From contig NC_008027.1 of assembly GCF_000026105.1 (NCBI RefSeq), forward strand, positions 2,928,501 through 2,992,500: a DNA stretch of 64,000 nt, written 5' to 3'. The first letter of the stretch is position 1. The number at the start of each line of letters is the position of its first letter. Origin of the DNA: Pseudomonas entomophila L48. Its GTDB lineage: Bacteria; Pseudomonadota; Gammaproteobacteria; Pseudomonadales; Pseudomonadaceae. A model generated the notes under the pieces. That model was not told the DNA's origin and made no database searches. It saw nothing but the letters and a program-made list of their open reading frames with translations. Shown here piece after piece: positions 1-10,242 of the stretch. A program made the translations under genes and the position numbers.

Positions 1-721
1 GCCGTCGGTACTCGTGAATCAGCAGCGTGCGGGCCAGGAAGCAATCCTGCGGGCTGGGCGCTTCCAGGTCCTTCATGGCCTGCCACAACGGCCGGAACAG
101 TCGAATGAACTCGCTGTAGTGCTGGCCGAGTTCCTCGATGTTCCAGCTTTCCCGCACCTGGGCGCGCAAGGCCTTGGAGGCCAACACTTCCTGGGCCTGG
201 GTCTCGAACACGATACAGTCGTCCTCGACCTCCAGCTCACGCAGCGTGGCGCTGAGGTCGGCACGATCGGTACGCGGGCAACCCAACAAGTTCGCGCCCA
301 TGGCGCCGAAACCCTGCCACTCCAGCTCTTCACGCACGGCCTTGCGCTTGCCGGCGTCGAGCTGCGACAGCAGCACAAGCGTCCAGGCGCCGTTCCAGGC
401 CGGCAGACTGGCGCTGTAGACGCGCTTGAAGGCTTTCTCGAAACGCCGTCGGCCGGTACCGGTGAGGCTGTAGTAGCTGCGCCGGCCGACTTTTTCAGCG
501 GTCAGCCAGCCTTCCTTGGTGAGACGGAAGATCGAGGTGCGGATCAGCCGCTCATTGATGCCCATCGGCTCCAGCAAGTTGATCAGGCTGCCCAGCCAGA
601 CCGTGCCGCCGTGGGGCTCGATGGCATCGCCATAGAGGGTGATGATCAGCGAGCTGGCGCGGATCGGCGTCTGCTCCTGGAAGCGGGTGATCAGGTGATT
701 CAGGGGGGCAAGGCTGCTCAT
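1..721 (-). CDS. paaX: PaaX, phenylacetyl-CoA-responsive repressor of the paa genes (C-terminus cut by window edge)
   Basis: GntR-like winged-helix repressor that releases paa promoters when phenylacetyl-CoA binds. The reading frame opens MSSLAPLNHLITRFQEQ at 721 and stays open to position 1. About 240 residues are visible, against roughly 300 in the family. The N-terminal DNA-binding segment (RASSLIITLYGDAIEPHGG, then LIRTSIFRLTKEGWL) is characteristic of PaaX. It lies 59 nt downstream of paaY on the same strand, the usual paaYX pair, and points away from the catabolic genes it should repress. Identity is firm; only the C-terminal effector part is missing from view. Confidence 0.93.
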   Translation of the reverse strand, partial: MSSLAPLNHLITRFQEQTPIRASSLIITLYGDAIEPHGGTVWLGSLINLLEPMGINERLIRTSIFRLTKEGWLTAEKVGRRSYYSLTGTGRRRFEKAFKRVYSASLPAWNGAWTLVLLSQLDAGKRKAVREELEWQGFGAMGANLLGCPRTDRADLSATLRELEVEDDCIVFETQAQEVLASKALRAQVRESWNIEELGQHYSEFIRLFRPLWQAMKDLEAPSPQDCFLARTLLIHEYRR

Positions 722-780
722 GGGGGGACGAGGCGCGATTAAAGCCTCGACTATACCTGCCTGCCGTGGCCGCGCAAGGC

Positions 781-1380
781 TCATGCACCGCCCTCGGCCT
801 TGGGTCTGAAGCCCGAGTCGCCCATGCGCGGGCGTTGATGTTCCACCTGGGTCAAGGGCGGGCACTCCACCAGCGCGGTCATGCAGCGCCGGGCCAGAGT
901 GTGATATTCGGCGGTGCCGCGTTGCTTCCAGGCCAGCTCCTGGGCGCTGAGCGCGCGCTTTACCTCGGCTGGCGCACCGACCACCAGGCTTTGTTCCGGG
1001 CACTGGAAGCCGGCCTTGACGAAGGCGGTGGCGGCGACGATGCAGCGCGGGGCGATGTGGGCGCCATCCATGACCACCGCGTTCATGCCGACCAGTGCGT
1101 CCTCGCCTACCCGGCAGCCGTGCAGCACGGCGCCGTGGCCGATGTGGCCGTTGCGCTCGACCACGGTGTCGCCGCCAGGGAAGCCGTGCATCACGCAAGT
1201 GTCCTGCAGGTTGGCGCCCTGCTCGAGGACGATGCGCCCGAAGTCGCCGCGCAGCGAAGCCAGGGGGCCGACATAGCAGTCTGGGCCAATGATCACGTCG
1301 CCGATCAGCACCGCGCTTGGGTGCACGTAAGCGCTGGGGTGGACCACGGGGGTCAGGCCATCCAGGCGGTAGCAGGGCAT
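781..1380 (-). CDS. paaY: PaaY, gamma-carbonic-anhydrase-fold thioesterase of the paa pathway
   Basis: 199-residue left-handed beta-helix (hexapeptide repeat) protein. Hexapeptide repeats run from about residue 12 ([20 protein letters not shown]) to about 130. The expected metal-ligand histidines are present (VMHGF near 85; [11 protein letters not shown] near 100). In E. coli, PaaY hydrolyses dead-end ring-CoA compounds and is needed for efficient phenylacetate use. It is the first gene of a paaYX unit on the minus strand, divergent from paaF. Length and context fit the family well. Confidence 0.9.
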   Translation of the reverse strand: MPCYRLDGLTPVVHPSAYVHPSAVLIGDVIIGPDCYVGPLASLRGDFGRIVLEQGANLQDTCVMHGFPGGDTVVERNGHIGHGAVLHGCRVGEDALVGMNAVVMDGAHIAPRCIVAATAFVKAGFQCPEQSLVVGAPAEVKRALSAQELAWKQRGTAEYHTLARRCMTALVECPPLTQVEHQRPRMGDSGFRPKAEGGA

Positions 1381-1716
1381 CTCTCACCTCATAAATGATT
1401 CAAATTAAGACAGATATTCATTCCATTGAAATCACATTGTCAATAAAGGCGATACATAACCCTGTAGGAGCCAGCTTTGCTGGCGAACCGCTTAACACAA
1501 AGGAATGGTGAGAATGCCGGTTCGCCAGCAAGGCTGGCTCCTACAGAGCGAATCACATGCAGCGATACCATTTTTATTTTTGTATGTTGATTTTGTGTAT
1601 CGCATTAAGCCTATACTCTCCCACCAAGGCATGGCCCGTCTCCTCTCGGCGCCATCGCATACAACACCAAGAAAAGCCGGCCACCCCGTGCCGAGCGTGC
1701 AGCCTGAGGTATCACC
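1381..1716. promoter_or_regulatory. paaY/paaF divergent control region with PaaX-like operators and a REP pair
   Basis: A 336-bp intergenic region. On the paaF side GCGATAC (1562-1568) and GTATCGC (1597-1603) form a 7-bp inverted repeat separated by 28 bp. A related arrangement, GATAC-N27-GTATC, occurs before paaA, so these are the best candidates for PaaX operators. A -10-like TATACT lies at 1612-1617. On the paaY side TGATTCA occurs near 1395, resembling half of the known PaaX site. The REP pair at 1463-1545 occupies the middle. Operator assignment is by resemblance and position only. Confidence 0.55.
1463..1545. repeat. REP pair (BIME), GTAGGAGCCAGC type
   Basis: Two 28-bp arms, 1463-1490 and 1518-1545, are near-exact reverse complements around a 27-bp spacer. 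They carry the Pseudomonas REP core GTAGGAGCCRGC...GCTGGCGAA. The pair sits between the divergent paaY and paaF genes. Confidence 0.85.
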
Positions 1717-2490
1717 ATGCCGCGCAACCTCGTTGTGCAGGCACCAGCGGACGGCGTCCGCCTGGTCACCCTGCAACGCCTACAAGCCCTCAACGCCTTG
1801 AACACCGAACTGTTGGTCGAGCTCGCCAGCGAACTGGAGGCGGCCGAGCGCGATCCGCAGGTCCGCGCCCTGGTCATCACCGGCAGCCGCAAGGCCTTCG
1901 CCGCAGGTGCCGATATCAATGAGATGGCCGAGCGCGACCTGGTCGGCATCCTCAACGACCCACGGGTGGCCTGCTGGCAACGCATCGGCGCCTTCTCCAA
2001 ACCCCTGATCGCCGCCGTCAACGGCTTCGCCCTGGGCGGTGGCTGCGAGCTGGTGATGTGCGCCGATATCGTCATCGCCGGCAGCGACGCCCGCTTCGGC
2101 CAGCCGGAAATCAACCTCGGCATCCTTCCCGGCGCCGGTGGCACCCAACGCCTGCTGCGCGCCGTGGGCAAGCCCCTGGCCATGCAGATGGTGCTCACCG
2201 GCGAAGCCATCGATGCCCGCCACGCCTTGCGGGCCGGCTTGATCAGCGAGGTCACCCAGCCAGAGCTGACCGTCGAGCGCGCCCTGCAGGTGGCCAGCGC
2301 CATCGCCGCCAAGGCGCCGCTGGCGGTGCGGCTGGCCAAGGAAGCACTGCTCAAGGCACAGGACATGGACCTCGCCAGCGGCCTGCGCTTCGAGCGCCAC
2401 GCTTTCACCCTGCTGGCCGGCACCGCCGACCGCGACGAAGGCATTCGCGCCTTCCAGGAAAAACGCCCGGCCCGATTCCACGGGCTGTAA
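1717..2490 (+). CDS. paaF: PaaF, 2,3-dehydroadipyl-CoA hydratase (crotonase family)
   Basis: 257-residue enoyl-CoA hydratase that hydrates 2,3-dehydroadipyl-CoA to 3-hydroxyadipyl-CoA late in phenylacetate degradation. Crotonase landmarks are clear: the CoA loop AGADINEM near residue 66, GGGCELVMCADIVIA near 107, and GQPEINLGILPGAGGTQRL near 128-147 carrying the catalytic glutamates. The ATG at 1717 follows a TGAGGT ribosome site. It is the first gene of the paaFGHIJK run, downstream of the candidate PaaX operator. Confidence 0.93.
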   Translation: MPRNLVVQAPADGVRLVTLQRLQALNALNTELLVELASELEAAERDPQVRALVITGSRKAFAAGADINEMAERDLVGILNDPRVACWQRIGAFSKPLIAAVNGFALGGGCELVMCADIVIAGSDARFGQPEINLGILPGAGGTQRLLRAVGKPLAMQMVLTGEAIDARHALRAGLISEVTQPELTVERALQVASAIAAKAPLAVRLAKEALLKAQDMDLASGLRFERHAFTLLAGTADRDEGIRAFQEKRPARFHGL

Positions 2491-2509
2491 CTGACGGAGC
2501 ACACCTGTC

Positions 2510-3304
2510 ATGCCTTACCAGCACATCCTGTTTTCCATCGACGACGACGGTGTCGCCGTCCTTTCATTGAACCGGCCCGAGCAACTCAACAGCTTCAACA
2601 CCGCCATGCACCTGGAGGTGCGCGACGCGCTGAAGCAGGTGCGCCAGAGCGAACGCGCCCGCGTACTGCTGCTGACCGCCGAAGGCCGTGGCTTCTGCGC
2701 AGGGCAAGACCTGTCCGACCGCAATGTAGCGCCGGGCGCGGCCATGCCGGACCTGGGGCAGTCCATCGAGCAGTTCTACAACCCGCTGGTGCGCAGCCTG
2801 CGCGACCTGCCAATGCCGGTGGTCTGCGCGGTCAACGGCGTGGCCGCCGGGGCCGGCGCCAACCTGCCGCTGGCCTGCGATCTGGTGCTGGCCGCTCGCT
2901 CGGCGACCTTCATCCAGGCGTTCTGCAAGATTGGCCTGGTGCCCGATTCCGGTGGTACCTGGCTGCTGCCCCGCCTGATCGGCATGGCCCGGGCCAAGGC
3001 GCTGGCCATGCTGGGTGAGCGGCTGAGCGCGGAGCAAGCCGAGCAATGGGGGCTCATCCACCGCGTGGTGGACGATGCCGCGCTGCGCGACGAAGCGCTC
3101 AAGCTGGCCCGCCAATTGGCCACCCAGCCCACCTATGGCCTGGCCCTGGTCAAGCGCGCCCTGAACCAGAGCTTTGACAACCGCTTCGACGAACAGCTGG
3201 AACTGGAGCGCGACCTGCAACGCCTGGCTGGGCGCAGCGAGGATTATCGCGAAGGAGTCAGCGCCTTCATGAACAAGCGCACACCCGTGTTCAAGGGGTG
3301 CTGA
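2510..3304 (+). CDS. paaG: PaaG, ring-1,2-epoxyphenylacetyl-CoA / oxepin-CoA isomerase
   Basis: 264-residue crotonase-fold isomerase that converts the ring epoxide of phenylacetyl-CoA to oxepin-CoA and also acts in the later beta-oxidation steps. GFCAGQDLSDR near residue 63 forms the oxyanion region. GAGANLPLACDLVLA follows near 115. CKIGLVPDSGGTWLLPRL near 140-157 places an aspartate where hydratases have glutamate, as expected for PaaG rather than PaaF. It starts 19 nt after paaF behind a CGGAG site. Confidence 0.92.
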   Translation: MPYQHILFSIDDDGVAVLSLNRPEQLNSFNTAMHLEVRDALKQVRQSERARVLLLTAEGRGFCAGQDLSDRNVAPGAAMPDLGQSIEQFYNPLVRSLRDLPMPVVCAVNGVAAGAGANLPLACDLVLAARSATFIQAFCKIGLVPDSGGTWLLPRLIGMARAKALAMLGERLSAEQAEQWGLIHRVVDDAALRDEALKLARQLATQPTYGLALVKRALNQSFDNRFDEQLELERDLQRLAGRSEDYREGVSAFMNKRTPVFKGC

Positions 3305-3306
3305 CC

Positions 3307-4824
3307 ATGAGCGCACTCGATAGCACTGCGCAGGTCGCGGTGATCGGCGCCGGCGCCATGGGCGCCGGCATCGCCCAGGTGGCGGCCCAAGCGGGACATC
3401 CCGTCCACCTCTATGACACCCGTCCCGGCGCCGCCGCCGAAGCGGTCCAGGGTATTGATCGCCAGCTCGGTCGCTTGGTGGAAAATGGCAAGCTGAACGC
3501 TCAAGCTCGCGAGGCGATCGTTGCGCGCCTGAGGCCGGTGGAAACGCTCGATTCGCTGGCCGACGCCAGCCTGGTGATCGAGGCCATCGTCGAGAACCTG
3601 ACCGTCAAGCAAGGCCTGCTACGACAACTGGAGGCCCTGTGCCGCGACGACTGCATCCTGGCGAGCAACACATCCTCCCTGTCGATCACCAGCCTGGCTG
3701 CCGGTTTGCGCATGCCGCAGCGAGTGGTCGGCATGCACTTCTTCAACCCGGCGCCACTGATGGCATTGGTAGAAGTCGTGTCCGGGCTGGCCACATCCCC
3801 TGATGTGGCTGCCAGGGTCCATGCCACCGCGCAGACCTGGGGCAAGCAGCCGGTCCATGCCCGCTCGACGCCGGGCTTTATCGTCAATCGCGTGGCCAGG
3901 CCGTTCTACGCCGAAAGCCTGCGCCTGTTGCAGGAAGGCGCGGCCGATTGCGCCACCCTCGACGCGCTGCTGCGTGACGCGGGCGGCTTCCGCATGGGGG
4001 CCTTCGAGCTCACCGACTTGATCGGCCATGACGTCAACTATGCAGTGACCTGCTCGGTGTTCGAGGCTTTCTACGGGGACTTCCGTTTCCAGCCTTCGCT
4101 GGTGCAGAAAGCACTGGTGGATGCCGGGCGGCTGGGCCGCAAGAGCGGCCAGGGCTTCTATGACTACAGCGATGGGGCCGAACGCCCACAAGCGAACGAA
4201 CTGCGCAGCGACAGCGCAATCGAGCACTGCGCCGTGGAAGGTGACCTGGGCACCTTGCGACCGCTGGCCGAGCGCCTGCGCAATGTCGGTATCCGCGTGA
4301 CCGAACGTGCCGGCAGCGGCCTGCTGAGGGTCGGCGACGCGACCCTGGCCTTGTCCGACGGTCGCCTGGCCAGCCAGCGCGCCCGTGAGGATGGCTTGCG
4401 CAACCTGGTGCTGCTGGACCTGGCGCTCGACTACCGGCAGGCCACGCGCATCGCCATCAGCCACAGCGCCGATTGCACCCCTGAAGCCCTCGATCAGGCC
4501 GTGGCCCTGCTGCGTCATGCCGGGCTCAAGGCCAGCGTCATCGCCGACCTGCCGGGCCTGGTGGTGCTGCGCACCGTGGCGATGCTCGCCAACGAAGCCG
4601 CCGACGCCGTGCTGCAAGGCGTCGCGTCGCCCGCCGACATCGACCTGGCCATGCGCGGCGGGGTCAACTACCCGCGCGGCCCCCTGGCCTGGGCCGATGC
4701 CCTGGGTGTCGGCTCCACCCTGCGCGTACTGGAAAACCTGCAGCGCAGCTACGGGGAGGAACGCTACCGCCCTTCCCTGCTGCTGCGCCGTACTCATGCC
4801 GAAGGAGGACGCCTGCATGCTTGA
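3307..4824 (+). CDS. paaH: PaaH, 3-hydroxyadipyl-CoA dehydrogenase
   Basis: 505-residue NAD-dependent 3-hydroxyacyl-CoA dehydrogenase that oxidises 3-hydroxyadipyl-CoA to 3-oxoadipyl-CoA. The Rossmann motif VIGAGAMGAGIAQVAAQAGH starts near residue 12. The catalytic histidine lies in VGMHFFNPAP near 140. Two C-terminal 3HCDH helical domains follow, GFIVNRVARPFY near 190 and a second copy ending RGGVNYPRGPLAWAD. The ATG at 3307 is preferred over an in-frame GTG nine bases upstream because it has AAGGGG about 10 nt ahead. It overlaps paaI by 8 nt. Confidence 0.92.
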   Translation: MSALDSTAQVAVIGAGAMGAGIAQVAAQAGHPVHLYDTRPGAAAEAVQGIDRQLGRLVENGKLNAQAREAIVARLRPVETLDSLADASLVIEAIVENLTVKQGLLRQLEALCRDDCILASNTSSLSITSLAAGLRMPQRVVGMHFFNPAPLMALVEVVSGLATSPDVAARVHATAQTWGKQPVHARSTPGFIVNRVARPFYAESLRLLQEGAADCATLDALLRDAGGFRMGAFELTDLIGHDVNYAVTCSVFEAFYGDFRFQPSLVQKALVDAGRLGRKSGQGFYDYSDGAERPQANELRSDSAIEHCAVEGDLGTLRPLAERLRNVGIRVTERAGSGLLRVGDATLALSDGRLASQRAREDGLRNLVLLDLALDYRQATRIAISHSADCTPEALDQAVALLRHAGLKASVIADLPGLVVLRTVAMLANEAADAVLQGVASPADIDLAMRGGVNYPRGPLAWADALGVGSTLRVLENLQRSYGEERYRPSLLLRRTHAEGGRLHA

Positions 4825-5258
4825 CCATTCCCCCGCAAACTTGGCCCGCGCCTGCGCTGAGTCGATGTTCAGCCGCGATGCGGCCAGCCAGGGGCTGGGC
4901 ATCGAATTGCTCGATGCCGGCCCCGGCAGCGCCCGCCTGGCCATGAGCGTGCGCGCCGACATGCTCCAGGGCCACGGCACCTGTCACGGCGGTTTCCTGT
5001 TCGCCTTGGCCGACTCGGCCTTCGCTTTCGCCTGCAACAGCTACGATGAAGCGGCCGTGGCCTTGGGTTGCAGCATCGATTATGTGGCGCCGGCGCGGCT
5101 GGGCGACCAGTTGACCGCTACCGCCAGCGAGCAGAGCCGCAAGGGGCGTACCGGCAACTACGACGTGCGCATCGAAAACCAGCAGGGCGAACTGATCGCC
5201 CTGTTCCACGGCAAATCCTACAAGGTGCGCGGCAGCGTGCTGACACCGGAGCCATCCC

Positions 5259-5266
<8 letters not shown>
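4817..5266 (+). CDS. paaI: PaaI, hotdog-fold acyl-CoA thioesterase
   Basis: 149-residue hotdog thioesterase that hydrolyses ring-hydroxylated phenylacetyl-CoA species and protects the CoA pool. The signature [18 protein letters not shown] (residues about 54-71) contains the HGG and catalytic aspartate typical of PaaI. The start at 4817 follows a strong GAAGGAGG site and overlaps the paaH stop by 8 nt. The stop overlaps the paaJ start, indicating translational coupling on both sides. Confidence 0.92.
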
Positions 5267-6479
<1,213 letters not shown>

Positions 6480-6573
6480 TCCGCCCGGCAAGACTCAAGA
6501 CCACGCGGGCAGTATGCTGCCTGCCATGACACTCAGGGCCCCGGCCCACGACAAGAACAACTCGAGTGAAACC

Positions 6574-7893
6574 ATGAACCTCTACCACGATGCCGAACGC
6601 GCCTTGCTCGACCCGATCGAAACCGCCAGTGTCGACGCGCTGCGCCAGCACCAGTTGGAGCGCCTGCGCTGGAGCCTGAACCACGCCTACGCCAATGTGC
6701 CGTTGTACCGCCAGCGCTTCGACGCCAGTGGCGCCCACCCCGACGACCTGAAGTCGCTGGAGGACCTGGCGAAGTTCCCCTTCACCGGCAAGAACGACCT
6801 GCGCGACAACTACCCCTACGGCATGTTCGCCGTGCCCCAGGACCAGGTGGTGCGCCTGCATGCCTCCAGCGGCACCACCGGCAAGCCGACGGTGGTCGGC
6901 TACACCCAGAACGACATCGACACCTGGGCCAACGTGGTTGCCCGCTCGATCCGCGCCGCGGGTGGGCGCAAGGGCGACAAGGTGCACGTTTCCTATGGCT
7001 ACGGCCTGTTCACCGGTGGCCTCGGCGCCCACTATGGCGCTGAACGCCTGGGCTGCACGGTGATCCCCATGTCCGGCGGCCAGACCGAGAAGCAGGTGCA
7101 GCTGATTCGCGATTTCCAGCCGGACATCATCATGGTCACGCCGTCGTACATGCTCAACCTGGCCGACGAAATCGAGCGTCAGGGCATCGCTCCGGACGAC
7201 CTCAAGCTGCGCCTGGGCATCTTCGGCGCCGAACCCTGGACCGAGGAACTGCGCCGCTCGATCGAGCAGCGCCTGGGCATCGACGCGCTCGATATCTACG
7301 GGCTCTCGGAAATCATGGGGCCGGGCGTGGCCATGGAGTGCATCGAGACCAAGGATGGCCCGACCATCTGGGAGGATCACTTCTACCCCGAGATCATCGA
7401 CCCGGTGACAGGCCAGGTGCTGCCGGACGGGCAACTGGGCGAGCTGGTGTTCACCTCGCTGAGCAAGGAGGCGCTGCCCATGGTGCGCTACCGCACCCGT
7501 GACCTCACCCGCTTGCTGCCTGGCACGGCGCGGCCGATGCGACGCATCGGCAAAATCACCGGGCGCAGCGACGACATGCTGATCATTCGCGGGGTCAACG
7601 TGTTCCCGACGCAGATCGAAGAACAGGTGCTGAAGATAAAACAGCTTTCAGAGCTTTATGAGATCCATCTGTATCGCAATGGAAATCTCGATAGTGTGGA
7701 GGTGCATGTGGAGCTGCGCAGTGACAGCCAGTACCTCGACGAGGGCCAGCGCAAGCAGGTGGTGGGCGAACTGGCGCGGCAGATCAAGACCTATATCGGT
7801 ATCAGCACGCAGATTCATCTGCGGCCGTGCGGCAGCCTGAAGCGCTCGGAGGGCAAGGCCTGTCACGTATATGACAAGCGGCTGGTCGGCTGA
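6574..7893 (+). CDS. paaK: PaaK, phenylacetate-CoA ligase
   Basis: 439-residue AMP-forming ligase that activates phenylacetate, the first step of the pathway. The phosphate-binding loop ASSGTTGKPTVVGYT is near residue 95, YGLSEIMGPG near 248, and RTRDLTRLLPG near 318. The C-terminal AMP-binding domain ends in SLKRSEGKA with the catalytic lysine region. The ATG at 6574 (MNLYHDAERALLDP) gives the known length; an upstream in-frame ATG at 6514 would add 20 atypical residues. It is followed at once by a strong terminator. Confidence 0.93.
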   Translation: MNLYHDAERALLDPIETASVDALRQHQLERLRWSLNHAYANVPLYRQRFDASGAHPDDLKSLEDLAKFPFTGKNDLRDNYPYGMFAVPQDQVVRLHASSGTTGKPTVVGYTQNDIDTWANVVARSIRAAGGRKGDKVHVSYGYGLFTGGLGAHYGAERLGCTVIPMSGGQTEKQVQLIRDFQPDIIMVTPSYMLNLADEIERQGIAPDDLKLRLGIFGAEPWTEELRRSIEQRLGIDALDIYGLSEIMGPGVAMECIETKDGPTIWEDHFYPEIIDPVTGQVLPDGQLGELVFTSLSKEALPMVRYRTRDLTRLLPGTARPMRRIGKITGRSDDMLIIRGVNVFPTQIEEQVLKIKQLSELYEIHLYRNGNLDSVEVHVELRSDSQYLDEGQRKQVVGELARQIKTYIGISTQIHLRPCGSLKRSEGKACHVYDKRLVG

Positions 7894-7912
7894 CGGCAAG
7901 CCATGAAAAGGG

Positions 7913-7942
7913 AGCCCCGGTATGATCCGGGGCTTTTTTTGG
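7913..7942 (+). terminator. Rho-independent terminator after paaK
   Basis: An 8-bp perfect stem, AGCCCCGG and CCGGGGCT, encloses the loop TATGAT and is followed by a run of seven or more T residues. It separates paaFGHIJK from the paaA operon. Confidence 0.92.
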
Positions 7943-7970
7943 CCTTTAGAAAGTCGGGGGCGCTTTGCAC

Positions 7971-8044
7971 CCCTATCGCGACGCAAGGCCGCTCCCACAG
8001 GCATCGCGCGCACTCTGTGGGAGCGGCCTTGCGTCGCGATAGGG
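7971..8044. repeat. REP pair, TGTGGGAGCGGCC type, 30-bp perfect arms
   Basis: Arms 7971-8000 and 8015-8044 are exact 30-bp reverse complements around a 14-bp loop. They contain the Pseudomonas REP core GGGAGCGGCCTTGCGTCGCG. The pair lies between the paaK terminator and the paaA promoter. Confidence 0.9.
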
Positions 8045-8073
8045 CTGCGCAGCAGCCCCAACAATCCCAATGT

Positions 8074-8130
8074 GATACACAAATCTTATTTGATACATCA
8101 AATACAGTTTGATGTTGTGTTTTGTATCGC
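8074..8130 (+). promoter_or_regulatory. Candidate PaaX-controlled promoter of paaABCDE
   Basis: Two GATAC boxes (8074-8078, 8092-8096) and one GTATCGC (8124-8130) lie just upstream of paaA. GATAC (8092) and GTATC (8124) are separated by 27 bp, close to the 28-bp arrangement before paaF. The segment is notably AT-rich against its surroundings. This is inference from the shared motif and position. Confidence 0.5.
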
Positions 8131-8177
8131 TTATAAATAACTCACGCCCCAAGCCGCCCACAACCGGAAGCCCGACC

Positions 8178-9167
8178 ATGTACGCACAGCTCGTAGAAAC
8201 CGGCGTCAAGCGCCTGAAGTCGCTGGAAGAGATGTCGCCCGAAGAGCGCGCCTTCCAGGAAAAGATCGACGCCGAGATCAAGATCGAAGCCAAGAACTGG
8301 ATGCCCGACGCCTACCGCCAGACCCTCATCCGCCAGATCTCCCAGCACGCCCACTCGGAAATCGTCGGCATGCTGCCCGAGGGCAACTGGGTCACCCGCG
8401 CCCCCTCGCTCAAGCGCAAGCTGCAACTGATGGCCAAGATCCAGGACGAAGCCGGCCATGGCCTGTACCTCTACAGCGCCATGGAAACCCTCGGCGCCGA
8501 CCGCGATGAAGAGATCGCCAAGCTGCACAGCGGCAAGGCCAAGTACTCGAGCATCTTCAACTACCCCACCCTCAGCTGGGCCGACATGGGCGCAGTGGGT
8601 TGGCTGGTGGACGGTGCGGCGATCGTCAACCAGGTGGTGCTGCAGCGCACCTCCTACGGCCCCTACGCCCGCGCCATGGTCCGCATCTGCAAGGAAGAGA
8701 GCTTCCACCAGCGCCAGGGCTACGAACTGCTGTTGACCCTGATGCGCCACGGCACCCAGGCCCAGAAGGACATGGTCCAGGACGCCATCAACCGCCTGTG
8801 GTGGCCGGCATTGATGATGTTCGGCCCCAGCGACGAACACTCGCCCAACAGCGCCCAGTCCATGGCCTGGAAGATCAAGCGCCAGACCAACGACGAGCTG
8901 CGCCAACGTTTCATCGACCAGACCGTGCCGCAACTGGAACTGCTTGGCTGCACCGCGCCAGATCCTGCGCTGAAGTGGAACGAAGCCCGCGGCCACTACG
9001 ACTTCGGCGAGATCCAGTGGGACGAGTTCTATGAAGTCATCAAGGGCAACGGCCCCTGCAACCAGGAACGCGTCGCCACGCGGCGCAAGGCCATCGAGGA
9101 TGGCGCCTGGGTGCGCGAAGCCGCCGTGGCCTATGCACGCAAGCAACAGAACAAGAATGCCGCCTGA
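8178..9167 (+). CDS. paaA: PaaA, catalytic subunit of the phenylacetyl-CoA 1,2-epoxidase
   Basis: 329-residue di-iron oxygenase subunit that epoxidises the ring of phenylacetyl-CoA. Ferritin-like metal-ligand helices are visible: [14 protein letters not shown] near 57, [18 protein letters not shown] near 90-108 (an ExxH motif), and [16 protein letters not shown] near 173-188 (a second ExxxH-type motif). The ATG at 8178 ([15 protein letters not shown]) gives the standard length. It leads the paaABCDE operon; the complex acts as PaaABCE with PaaD in maturation. Confidence 0.95.
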   Translation: MYAQLVETGVKRLKSLEEMSPEERAFQEKIDAEIKIEAKNWMPDAYRQTLIRQISQHAHSEIVGMLPEGNWVTRAPSLKRKLQLMAKIQDEAGHGLYLYSAMETLGADRDEEIAKLHSGKAKYSSIFNYPTLSWADMGAVGWLVDGAAIVNQVVLQRTSYGPYARAMVRICKEESFHQRQGYELLLTLMRHGTQAQKDMVQDAINRLWWPALMMFGPSDEHSPNSAQSMAWKIKRQTNDELRQRFIDQTVPQLELLGCTAPDPALKWNEARGHYDFGEIQWDEFYEVIKGNGPCNQERVATRRKAIEDGAWVREAAVAYARKQQNKNAA

Positions 9168-9193
9168 AGCGGCCAATGATGCGGAGAACCCCC

Positions 9194-9475
9194 ATGTCTG
9201 TCTGGACCCTCTTTGAAGTCTTCGTGCGCAGCAAGCACGGCCTGAACCACAAGCATGTGGGCAGCGTGCACGCCGCCGACGCCGCCATGGCCATCGAGAA
9301 CGCCCGCGAGCTGTACACCCGCCGCAGTGAAGGCGTGAGCCTGTGGGTGGTGCCCTCGGCGCTGATCACCGCCTCCTCCCCGGACGAGAAGGACCCGCTG
9401 TTCGCCCCGGCGGACGACAAGGTCTATCGCCACGCCAGCTTCTACGAGCTGCCAGCCGAAGTCGGACACATGTGA
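9194..9475 (+). CDS. paaB: PaaB, bridging subunit of the phenylacetyl-CoA epoxidase
   Basis: 93-residue protein beginning MSVWTLFEVFVRSKHGLNHK, the family hallmark. It contains the HVGSVHAADAAMAIENARE and YTRRSEGVSLWVV segments. PaaB bridges the PaaAC heterodimers in the epoxidase complex. The start at 9194 follows a GGAG-like site 26 nt after paaA. Its stop is 9 nt before paaC. Confidence 0.94.
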   Translation: MSVWTLFEVFVRSKHGLNHKHVGSVHAADAAMAIENARELYTRRSEGVSLWVVPSALITASSPDEKDPLFAPADDKVYRHASFYELPAEVGHM

Positions 9476-9483
9476 GGCGCGCC

Positions 9484-10242
9484 ATGCACAAGCAAGCACT
9501 GATTCAATACCTGCTGTTGCTCGGCGACAGCGCCCTGGTCCAGGGCCAGCGCCTGTGTGAGTGGTGCGGCAAGGCGCCGGCGCTGGAGGAAGAGCTGGCG
9601 CTGATGAACGTAGGCCTCGACCTGGTCGGCCAGGCACGCAACTGGCTGGACTATGCCGCCGAACTGCAGGACGACGGCCACGATGCCGACGCTCTGGCCT
9701 TCCGTCGTGACGAACGGGCCTATCGCAACCTGCTGCTGGTCGAACAACCCAACGGCGATTACGCCGTGACGATGCTCAAGCAATTTCTCTACGATGCCTG
9801 GCACCACGCCATGCTCGACGGCTTGAGCGCATCGAGCGATGAGCGTGTCGCCGGTATCGCCGCCAAGGCCCTGAAGGAAGTGACCTACCACCTGCGCCGC
9901 TCCGGCGAGTGGGTGCAGCGCCTGGGTGGCGGCACCGAGGAAAGCCGCCGTCGCATGCTCGACGCCATTCCAACGCTGTGGCGCTTCACCGTCGAGCTGA
10001 CGGCCGCCAGCGACAGCGAAGTACAACTGGCCCAGGCCGGCATCGCCGCCGACCCGGCGCGGGTCGCCCGCCGCTGGCTGGCCACGGTCGAGGCGATCTT
10101 CGCCTCGGTCGAACTGCCGCTACCAAAGGCCGCAAGCCACTTCTACCTGGACGGGCGCAAAGGCCTGCACACCGAGCACCTGGGCCTGCTGCTGGCCGAG
10201 ATGCAGTTCCTGCCGCGAGCCTACCCCGATGCGACCTGGTGA
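9484..10242 (+). CDS. paaC: PaaC, structural subunit of the phenylacetyl-CoA epoxidase
   Basis: 252-residue ferritin-fold paralogue of PaaA that pairs with it as a scaffold but lacks a complete di-iron site. It starts MHKQALIQYLLLLGDSALVQ, and the segments LMNVGLDLVGQARNWLDYA and LLVEQPNGDYAVTMLKQF are typical. The C-terminus contains HLGLLLAEMQFLPRAYPDATW, a conserved ending. It overlaps paaD by 14 nt. Confidence 0.94.
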   Translation: MHKQALIQYLLLLGDSALVQGQRLCEWCGKAPALEEELALMNVGLDLVGQARNWLDYAAELQDDGHDADALAFRRDERAYRNLLLVEQPNGDYAVTMLKQFLYDAWHHAMLDGLSASSDERVAGIAAKALKEVTYHLRRSGEWVQRLGGGTEESRRRMLDAIPTLWRFTVELTAASDSEVQLAQAGIAADPARVARRWLATVEAIFASVELPLPKAASHFYLDGRKGLHTEHLGLLLAEMQFLPRAYPDATW